A stretch of DNA of 5,230 nucleotides, taken from contig DLYC01000193.1 of assembly GCA_003447895.1 (NCBI GenBank), positions 1-5,230 on the forward strand, written 5' to 3'. This document shows, in pieces, positions 1 to 4,781 of the stretch. Below the pieces are notes generated by a model. The model worked only from the letters and a program-made list of their open reading frames with translations, searched no databases and was not told the origin of the DNA. The DNA is from Lachnospiraceae bacterium. GTDB lineage: Bacteria > Bacillota > Clostridia > Lachnospirales > Lachnospiraceae. Both the position numbers and the translations under genes were made by a program. Every line of letters begins with the position of its first letter. The stretch's first letter is position 1.

Positions 1-1124
1 AGATCCGTTCCGGCGTCTTCAAGACAGACGATACTGTCTATGACAGCGCGCTCGAGACCGAGATGAGGATCGGAAAGCTCTACATCATGCAGGGCAACAA
101 GACATCTGAGGTTCCGGAGCTTCACGCAGGCGATCTGGGCGCCGTTGCCAAACTCGGCGATGCCAGAACCGGTGACACGCTCTCCACAAAGGCGACTCCC
201 ATCCAGTACGGCAAGATGGAGATCTCCACACCTTATACCTACATCCGTTATAAGGCTAAGAATAAGAACGATGTCGACAAGATCGCGCAGGCGATGGCGA
301 AGATCTCCTCTGAGGATCCTACCTTCAAGATGGTCAACGACGCTGATAACAAGCAGACTCTGATGTACGGTATCGGCGACATGCAGCTCGAAGTCGTAAA
401 GAGCATGCTCAAGAATGAGTACAAGGTTGAGATCGACACCCTGGCTCCGAAGGTGGCTTACAGAGAGACCATCCGCAAGACTTCCGATGTCGAGTACAAG
501 TACAAGAAGCAGTCCGGCGGACACGGCCAGTACGGTCACGTCAAGATGAGATACAGCCCTCTGGGCGACCAGACCAAGGCTTATGAGTTCAGCGATGAGG
601 TCGTCGGCGGAAGCGTTCCCAAGAACTACTTCCCGGCAGTCGAGAAGGGTATCATCGAGTCCGTACAGAGAGGACCTCTTGCAGGTTACCCTGTAGTCGG
701 CGTCAACTGCGTGCTTTACGACGGATCCTACCATCCGGTAGATTCCTCGGAAATGGCATTCAAGACCGCTTCCGTACAGGCATTCAAGAAGGGCTTCATG
801 GAAGCCAATCCCGTACTGCTTGAGCCCATCGTCAGCCTCAAGGTCACCATTCCGGATGCATACACCGGAGACGTCATGGGAGACCTCAACAAGAGACGCG
901 GCAGAGTTCTGGGCATGAACCCCATCGGCGGCGGAAAGCAGGTCGTTGAGGCGGAAGTTCCTCAGTCCGAGCTGTTCGATTACTGCACAGTTCTTCGCTC
1001 CATGACCGGCGGCCGCGGCGACTATGAGTACGAGTTCGCAAGATACGAGCAGGCTCCTGCAGACATCCAGGCCAAGGAAGTGGAAGCAAGAGCGAAGCAG
1101 CTTGAAGAGGGCACAGAGGACTGA
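1..1124 (+). CDS. fusA: Elongation factor G-type translational GTPase (EF-G paralogue), 3' part
   Basis: The gene enters from the left edge; its frame starts at base 3 and shows 373 residues, roughly half of a protein that is usually near 690 residues. The GTP-binding domain and part of domain II lie outside the window. Seen residues (counted from base 3): the end of domain II with ELHAGDLGAVAKL, domain III with SSEDPTFK and GIGDMQLEV (from residue 123), domain IV with SGGHGQYGHV (171-180) and the decoding-site loop GSYHPVDSSEMAFK (241-254), and domain V from LLEPI (272) with GDVMGDLNKRRGRVLGM. The histidine in the domain IV loop, important for translocation in EF-G, is kept. Canonical EF-G reads GMGELHLD and SGGRGQ at two of these places; the variants here match the second EF-G-like family common in Clostridia (often annotated fusA or EF-G2). 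It is expected to act on the ribosome in the cytoplasm, but whether it is the main translocase or a specialised paralogue cannot be decided here. The internal ATG at 63 is not the start, since family sequence continues upstream of it. A terminator follows 62 bp after the stop. Confidence 0.93.
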   Translation, partial: IRSGVFKTDDTVYDSALETEMRIGKLYIMQGNKTSEVPELHAGDLGAVAKLGDARTGDTLSTKATPIQYGKMEISTPYTYIRYKAKNKNDVDKIAQAMAKISSEDPTFKMVNDADNKQTLMYGIGDMQLEVVKSMLKNEYKVEIDTLAPKVAYRETIRKTSDVEYKYKKQSGGHGQYGHVKMRYSPLGDQTKAYEFSDEVVGGSVPKNYFPAVEKGIIESVQRGPLAGYPVVGVNCVLYDGSYHPVDSSEMAFKTASVQAFKKGFMEANPVLLEPIVSLKVTIPDAYTGDVMGDLNKRRGRVLGMNPIGGGKQVVEAEVPQSELFDYCTVLRSMTGGRGDYEYEFARYEQAPADIQAKEVEARAKQLEEGTED

Positions 1125-1186
1125 TGTTAGAAGCTGCAGCTGCATTTTGACAGCGTACGAGAAGATCTCTGATCTTTGATGAGCAC

Positions 1187-1231
1187 AAGGCTGTCGCACT
1201 GAGAAATGATTCTTAGTGCGGCAGCCTTTTT
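1187..1231 (+). terminator. Rho-independent terminator of the EF-G gene
   Basis: A 17-bp stem pairs 1187-1203 with 1212-1228 (arms beginning AAGGCTG and ending CAGCCTT). The pairing is complete apart from two G-U wobbles. The loop is 8 nt (1204-1211), and a run of five T occupies 1227-1231. The position 62 bp after the EF-G stop and upstream of the leuS promoter fits an end of transcription for the first gene. Confidence 0.9.
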
Positions 1232-1313
1232 ATGGGCTGGGATGATGTGCCCGGGGAAAAGGTGTTGAACCTGCGCTCGAGGCGGCGGCCCGTTCTAATA
1301 CAATAGATTTATA

Positions 1314-1339
1314 CTGCAAGTTATTTGACAAAGTTGCAG
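1314..1339. promoter_or_regulatory. Inverted repeat over the leuS -35 box, possible operator
   Basis: CTGCAA (1314-1319) and TTGCAG (1334-1339) form perfect 6-bp arms separated by 14 bp. A few symmetric matches also occur inside (TT at 1321-1322 against AA at 1331-1332). The centre lies at about 1326.5, directly on the -35 hexamer at 1325-1330. A protein bound here would compete with RNA polymerase. The symmetry is seen; the operator role is inferred, and no regulator can be named. Confidence 0.35.
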
Positions 1340-1354
1340 GGCGGGGATTAGAAT
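1325..1354 (+). promoter_or_regulatory. Predicted sigma-A promoter of leuS
   Basis: A consensus -35 TTGACA (1325-1330) and a -10 TAGAAT (1349-1354; one mismatch to TATAAT) are separated by 18 bp. The predicted transcription start is near 1361, giving a leader of about 65 nt before the leuS ATG. This is too short for a T-box or another large riboswitch. Nothing else in the intergenic region has a comparable pair of boxes at proper spacing. Confidence 0.75.
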
Positions 1355-1426
1355 GAACAGGATGTTATCCTGCCGGCAAAAGATAGTGCGCCGGGAGACG
1401 ATTAGAAATTAAAGGAGCTGCATTTC

Positions 1427-3829
1427 ATGAAATACGATTTTAAGAAGATTGAACCCAAGTGGCAGAGAAAATGGGAAGATGCGAAGCTCTTCGAGGCGAA
1501 GGATCACAGCGACAAGCCGAAGTTCTATGGCCTTGTGGAATTTCCTTATCCCAGCGGCGCCGGCATGCATGTCGGACACATCAAGGCGTACAGCAGCATG
1601 GAAGTGCTGTCCAGAAAGCGCAGGATGCAGGGCTATAATGTCCTGTTCCCGATCGGCTACGATGCGTTTGGTCTGCCCACTGAGAACTATGCCATAAAGA
1701 CAAACACCCATCCCAGGGTGATCACGGACACCAATATCGCGAAGTTCTCCAATCAGCTAAGAAGTGTCGGCTTCTCCTTCGACTGGTCCAGGACCGTGGA
1801 CACATCCAAGGAAGACTATTACAAGTGGACCCAGTGGATCTTCCTCAAACTCTTTGATCACGGCCTCGTGTTCAGGGACAAGACCCTGGTCAATTACTGC
1901 CCTCACTGCAAGGTCGTCCTCTCCAACGAGGACAGCCAGGGTGGAAAGTGCGATATCTGCCACACGGATGTCATCCAGCTTCCCAAGGATGTCTGGTATC
2001 TGAAGATCACCGACTATGCGGACAAGCTTCTGGCCGGCCTTGATACCGTGGATTATCCCGAAGCGATCAAGCAGCAGGAAGTGAACTGGATCGGAAAGTC
2101 CACCGGTGCTTTTGTAAATTTCACGATCGATGGGATCGACGAAAAGCTTGAGATCTACACAACGCGTCCCGACACACTGTTCGGCGTGACCTTTATGGTC
2201 ATGGCGCCCGAGCATCCCCTGATCGACAAGTATCAGGACAGGATCGGCAATATGGACGCTGTGAACGCCTACAGAGAAGAGTGCGCAAGAAAGACTGAGT
2301 TCGAGAGAACGCAGCTTGTAAAGGACAAGACGGGCCTTAAGATCGAGGGACTCGAGGCGGTCAACCCCGTAAACGGAAAGAAGATCCCGATCTTCATCGC
2401 GGACTATGTCATGATGGGTTACGGAACGGGTGCTATCATGGCAGTTCCCGCTCACGACCAGAGAGACTGGGATTTCGCGCACGCATTCGGAATTGATATC
2501 ATCGAGGTCATTAAGGGCGGCGATATCTCCAAGGAAGCCTACACGGGCGACGGCGAGATGGTCAATTCGGACTATCTCAACGGCTTTGACAACAAGAAGG
2601 ACTCCATCGCGAAGATGATCGAGGTCCTCGAGGAGAAGGGAATCGGCCACGCGGGCATTCAGTTCAAGATGAAGGACTGGGCCTTCAACCGCCAGAGATA
2701 CTGGGGAGAGCCCATTCCGCTGATCCACTGCCCCAAGTGCGGCGTTGTCGGCGTGCCCTACGAGGAGCTTCCCCTCAGACTCCCCGAAGTCAAGGACTTT
2801 GAGCCCGGCGAGGACGGAAAGTCCCCTCTGGCAAGGATCGAGTCCTTCGTAAACTGCACCTGCCCCAAATGCGGCGGCGCAGCCCAGAGAGAGACCGATA
2901 CAATGCCCCAGTGGGCAGGCAGTTCCTGGTATTTCCTCCGCTACTGCGATCCCCACAATGACAAGGCATTCGCGGATATGGACAAGCTCAAATACTGGAT
3001 GCCCGTTGACTGGTACAACGGCGGTATGGAGCACGTCACCAGGCACCTGATCTACTCCAGGTTCTGGCACCACTTCCTCTATGACATCGGAGAGGTCAAT
3101 ACCCCCGAGCCCTATTCCAAGCGCTCTGCCCAGGGTATGATCCTCGGTTCCGACGGAGAGAAGATGAGTAAGTCCAGAGGAAATGTCGTCGATCCGCTCG
3201 ACATCGTCAATCAGTACGGCGCCGACACCCTCAGAGTCTATGTGCTCTTTATGGGCGATTACGGAAGCGCAGCGCCCTGGAATGACAGTTCCGTGAAGGG
3301 CTGCCGCAGATTCCTCGACCGCGTCGCGGGACTGACAGACCTTGTCTCCGATGACAGGAAGGCTGCTTCCTACGAGACGCTCCTTCACAAGACGATCAAA
3401 AAAGTGACGGATGACATTGAAGCGCAGAAGTTCAACACGGCGATCGCCGCGCTGATGACGCTGATCAACGAGATCTACAAAGAGGGCCGGATCTCCAAGG
3501 AAGACCTCGTGATCTTCTTAAAGCTCCTTTCTCCCTTCGCGCCTCACATCACGGAGGAGATCTATGAAGTGATCGGCGGAAAAGGGTTCCTGACAGTCTC
3601 CGAGTGGCCGGAATACGACGCGTCCAAGACGGTCGACGCGACAGTGGAGATCGGCGTTCAGGTAAACGGCAAGGTGCGCGCAGCGGTATCCATTCCCGCA
3701 GGCTGCGACAAGGATACGGCGCTGGCAGCCGCCAAGGCCAATGACAGAGTGGCTTCTTTCCTGGAAGGCAAGAAGATCGTCAAGGAGATCTTTGTCCCCG
3801 GAAAGATCATCAATATTGTGGTGAAGTAA
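1427..3829 (+). CDS. leuS: Leucyl-tRNA synthetase (LeuRS, EC 6.1.1.4)
   Basis: Complete 800-residue class I synthetase that charges tRNA-Leu with leucine using ATP in the cytoplasm. The length is close to that of other Bacillota LeuRS and shorter than the E. coli enzyme. Seen in order: the HIGH motif as HVGH (48-51) within PYPSGAGMHVGH; a zinc-ribbon-like cysteine set C158/C161 and C175/C178; the CP1 editing domain with the threonine-rich TTRPDT (245-250) and HDQRD (343-347), whose final Asp is the conserved editing residue; FNRQRYWGEP (420-429); a second cysteine set C435/C438 and C479/C482; and KMSKS (579-583). An anticodon-binding helical domain follows, then the C-terminal VQVNGKVRA region. 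The editing residues are all present, so post-transfer proofreading should be active. The E. coli-type leucine-specific insertion before KMSKS is absent. The ATG is fixed by AAAGGAG at 1411-1417 with 9-nt spacing and by the family N-terminus. It has its own promoter and terminator and appears to be transcribed alone. Confidence 0.98.
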   Translation: MKYDFKKIEPKWQRKWEDAKLFEAKDHSDKPKFYGLVEFPYPSGAGMHVGHIKAYSSMEVLSRKRRMQGYNVLFPIGYDAFGLPTENYAIKTNTHPRVITDTNIAKFSNQLRSVGFSFDWSRTVDTSKEDYYKWTQWIFLKLFDHGLVFRDKTLVNYCPHCKVVLSNEDSQGGKCDICHTDVIQLPKDVWYLKITDYADKLLAGLDTVDYPEAIKQQEVNWIGKSTGAFVNFTIDGIDEKLEIYTTRPDTLFGVTFMVMAPEHPLIDKYQDRIGNMDAVNAYREECARKTEFERTQLVKDKTGLKIEGLEAVNPVNGKKIPIFIADYVMMGYGTGAIMAVPAHDQRDWDFAHAFGIDIIEVIKGGDISKEAYTGDGEMVNSDYLNGFDNKKDSIAKMIEVLEEKGIGHAGIQFKMKDWAFNRQRYWGEPIPLIHCPKCGVVGVPYEELPLRLPEVKDFEPGEDGKSPLARIESFVNCTCPKCGGAAQRETDTMPQWAGSSWYFLRYCDPHNDKAFADMDKLKYWMPVDWYNGGMEHVTRHLIYSRFWHHFLYDIGEVNTPEPYSKRSAQGMILGSDGEKMSKSRGNVVDPLDIVNQYGADTLRVYVLFMGDYGSAAPWNDSSVKGCRRFLDRVAGLTDLVSDDRKAASYETLLHKTIKKVTDDIEAQKFNTAIAALMTLINEIYKEGRISKEDLVIFLKLLSPFAPHITEEIYEVIGGKGFLTVSEWPEYDASKTVDATVEIGVQVNGKVRAAVSIPAGCDKDTALAAAKANDRVASFLEGKKIVKEIFVPGKIINIVVK

Positions 3830-3856
3830 ACAGGTCTCTATATCGGAATTTTGTAT

Positions 3857-3885
3857 AAAACCGGACTCTTCGGAGTCCGGTTTTT
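3857..3885 (+). terminator. Rho-independent terminator of leuS with UUCG tetraloop
   Basis: A perfect 12-bp stem pairs 3857-3868 (ending CCGGACTC) with 3873-3884 (starting GAGTCCGG). It is closed by C(TTCG)G, the very stable UUCG tetraloop, and runs into five T (3881-3885). It starts 27 bp after the leuS stop. The A-run before the stem could give some termination on the other strand too, but no convergent gene is seen. Confidence 0.95.
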
Positions 3886-3915
3886 GTCATCCCGGGCCGT
3901 CAAAAAACAGAGATC

Positions 3916-3929
3916 CGGAAGCGCTTCCC
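3916..3929. promoter_or_regulatory. CcpA cre-like palindrome upstream of the gntR-icd promoter
   Basis: GGAAGCGCTTCC (3917-3928) is a perfect 12-bp palindrome with a central CG pair, as in operators of the LacI/CcpA family. Set against the cre consensus TGNAANCGNTNNCA, bases 3916-3929 match every fixed position except the outermost T and A. Its centre is about 61 bp upstream of the predicted transcription start, a place where cre sites can activate rather than block. The palindrome is seen; the link to carbon catabolite control is inferred, and another LacI-type regulator could use it. Confidence 0.45.
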
Positions 3930-3941
3930 AAATTAAATTTG
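3929..3941. promoter_or_regulatory. AT-rich inverted repeat, possible UP element
   Basis: CAAATT (3929-3934) and AATTTG (3936-3941) are perfect arms around a single A. The tract is almost wholly A/T and ends 8 bp before the -35 box. That is where an UP element for the RNA polymerase alpha subunit would sit. It overlaps the edges of both the cre-like palindrome and the first GTATAC site, so it may also widen one of those binding sites. Confidence 0.3.
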
Positions 3942-3948
3942 TATACGA
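3939..3948. promoter_or_regulatory. Operator O1 for a GntR/FadR-type repressor (predicted)
   Basis: TTGTATACGA contains the palindromic core GTATAC (3941-3946) and shares TTGTATACNATT with the second site. It lies immediately upstream of the -35 box. TTGTATACAA-like sequences fit the GT...AC pattern bound by FadR-subgroup GntR regulators. The adjacent regulator gene is the natural candidate to bind it. Confidence 0.6.
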
Positions 3949-3977
3949 TTGACATTATTGCTCTGATTGTATACAAT
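3949..3977 (+). promoter_or_regulatory. Predicted sigma-A promoter of the gntR-icd operon
   Basis: A perfect -35 TTGACA (3949-3954), a 17-bp spacer and a -10 TACAAT (3972-3977; one mismatch) make a near-consensus promoter. The predicted start near 3984 gives a leader of about 78 nt before the regulator ATG. The -10 box lies entirely inside operator O2, so the promoter should be strong when free and blocked when the repressor is bound. Confidence 0.85.
3966..3977. promoter_or_regulatory. Operator O2 for a GntR/FadR-type repressor (predicted)
   Basis: ATTGTATACAAT is a perfect 12-bp palindrome whose right half is the -10 box. Its centre is 28 bp from that of O1, close to an integral-and-a-half number of helical turns, with the -35 box between the two sites. 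The position predicts direct steric repression and autoregulation by the downstream GntR-family protein. Confidence 0.65.
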
Positions 3978-4030
3978 TATGCAAGACGGCCCGCGAACAG
4001 AGGAGCCGGAAATTTGATAAGCGGGGGAAA

Positions 4031-4048
4031 TGCGGTGTGGGGACCGCA
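4031..4048 (+). other. Hairpin just upstream of the regulator's ribosome binding site
   Basis: TGCGGT (4031-4036) pairs perfectly with ACCGCA (4043-4048) around a 6-nt loop. The stem ends 4 nt before GGAG at 4053-4056, so it leaves the binding site free but would block initiation from further upstream. A second possible pairing, CCCGC (3990-3994) with GCGGG (4021-4025), would fold the rest of the leader. Both are predictions by eye. Confidence 0.35.
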
Positions 4049-4061
4049 GATTGGAGTAAAA

Positions 4062-4760
4062 ATGAATAGCGAGTATGACTTTACGAGGGAAGTCTCTGAC
4101 AAGTATTCTCTTAGAGGAAGGGTCTTTCACAAGATCAGAAATGATATTCTGAACGGAAGATACAAGGAACACGAAGAACTCAAGGAGATACGGATCGGCA
4201 AGGAGCTTGGGGTATCCAGGACACCGGTCAGAGAGGCCTTAAGGCAGCTCGAACTGGAAGGTCTGGTTCAGATCATTCCCAACAGGGGAGCTTTTGTCAC
4301 AGGGATCCAGGAGAATGACGTCCGCGATATTTACGCGATCAGGGCGCTTTTGGAGGGGCTCTGCGCAAAGTGGGCGACGGAAAGGATCACGCCTGAGCAG
4401 CTCGAAGCGATGGAAGAGAATGTTTACCTTGCGGAGTTTCACGCCGGGAAGGGACACATGGAGCAGATCGCAGAGCTGGATAATCAGTTCCACCACATCC
4501 TCTATGAGGCCTGCGGGTCCAAGATGCTCGAGCATCAGCTGGTAGATTACCATTCCTATGTCATGCGGATCAGAAAGAAGACGCTCTCCACGATCGAGAG
4601 AAGCACGGCGTCCAACAAGGAGCACAGAGCGATCATGGAAGCGATCCGGGCCGGAAAGGCGGATCTGGCGGAGCGTCTGGCCGGTGAACACATGAGGAAC
4701 GCTTACGACAACATGGTCAGGAACGGCCTGTATGATATTTATAAAAGGGCGGAGGAATAG
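4062..4760 (+). CDS. GntR-family transcriptional regulator, FadR subgroup with FCD domain
   Basis: A 232-residue DNA-binding regulator, the usual size for this subgroup. Residues about 17-80 form the winged helix-turn-helix, with recognition-helix sequence GVSRTPVREAL (50-60) and the wing motif NRGAFV. The rest is an all-helical FCD ligand-binding domain. D140, H144, H188 and H210 match in order and spacing the metal-binding Asp and three His of metal-dependent FCD domains, which commonly bind small carboxylates. The ATG at 4062 is preferred: GGAG at 4053-4056 lies 5 nt upstream, and 16 residues precede the helix-turn-helix, as expected. A TTG at 4014, in frame and 8 nt after AGGAG (4001-4005), would add 16 residues of non-family sequence and is less likely. 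An open frame back to a TTG at 3939 would begin upstream of the promoter and is excluded. The gene is followed 21 bp later by icd, and probably represses this operon through O1 and O2. The effector is unknown; citrate, isocitrate or 2-oxoglutarate would fit the context. Confidence 0.92.
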   Translation: MNSEYDFTREVSDKYSLRGRVFHKIRNDILNGRYKEHEELKEIRIGKELGVSRTPVREALRQLELEGLVQIIPNRGAFVTGIQENDVRDIYAIRALLEGLCAKWATERITPEQLEAMEENVYLAEFHAGKGHMEQIAELDNQFHHILYEACGSKMLEHQLVDYHSYVMRIRKKTLSTIERSTASNKEHRAIMEAIRAGKADLAERLAGEHMRNAYDNMVRNGLYDIYKRAEE

Positions 4761-4781
4761 CCTTCCGGAAAGGAGCAGAAA

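Larger units (their letters stand above)
1125..1426. other. Intergenic region between the EF-G gene and leuS (302 bp)
   Basis: No gene is supported here. Before the terminator there is a short palindrome AGCTGCAGCT (1132-1141) and a small 6-bp hairpin AAGATC-TCT-GATCTT (1162-1176). The terminator at 1187-1231 follows, then about 90 bases without clear function including a GC-rich patch near 1271-1292, then the leuS promoter with an inverted repeat, a hairpin CAGGAT-GTT-ATCCTG (1358-1372) across the predicted transcription start, and the leuS ribosome binding site at 1411-1417. There is no GGGTGGNACC-type T-box sequence and no second terminator, so tRNA-sensing antitermination of leuS is not supported. 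Confidence 0.7.

Noticed and set aside
886..1188. Minus-strand open frame over the end of the EF-G gene
   Set aside because: It overlaps conserved EF-G domain V, has an arginine- and leucine-rich shadow composition, and its start lies at the foot of the terminator without a convincing ribosome binding site.
1265..1304. Second leuS promoter, TTGAAC with TACAAT
   Set aside because: The spacing is 28 bp, far beyond the workable range, and no acceptable -35 lies 16-18 bp before TACAAT or the nearby TATACT.
1232..1306. Small open frame of 24 codons between the terminator and the leuS promoter
   Set aside because: It has no ribosome binding site because the terminator T-run directly precedes it, and no promoter is evident for it.
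1353..1412. Possible 19-codon leader peptide for attenuation of leuS
   Set aside because: Its ATG precedes the predicted transcription start, it has only one leucine codon, no ribosome binding site is visible, and there is no terminator/antiterminator pair downstream.
1232..1426. T-box riboswitch for leuS
   Set aside because: The conserved T-box sequence is missing, no terminator lies between the promoter and the ATG, and the leader is far too short.
1757..3388. Open frame of 543 codons on the minus strand inside leuS
   Set aside because: It lies wholly antisense to a gene with every LeuRS motif, its translation resembles no family I recognise and is low in aromatic residues. Long antisense frames are expected where codon choice avoids TTA, CTA and TCA.
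3939..4061. Extending the regulator back to the in-frame TTG at 3939
   Set aside because: That start lies upstream of the predicted -35 box and inside an operator, so it would not be on the transcript, and the added residues do not look like the family N-terminus.
4239..4691. Minus-strand open frame of 150 codons inside the regulator gene
   Set aside because: It is antisense to the winged helix and FCD domain and shows no family resemblance; it is a coding shadow.
4761..4775. Small CCTT/AAGG pairing over the icd ribosome binding site
   Set aside because: The stem is only four base pairs with a short loop and is too weak to propose as a translational switch or terminator.
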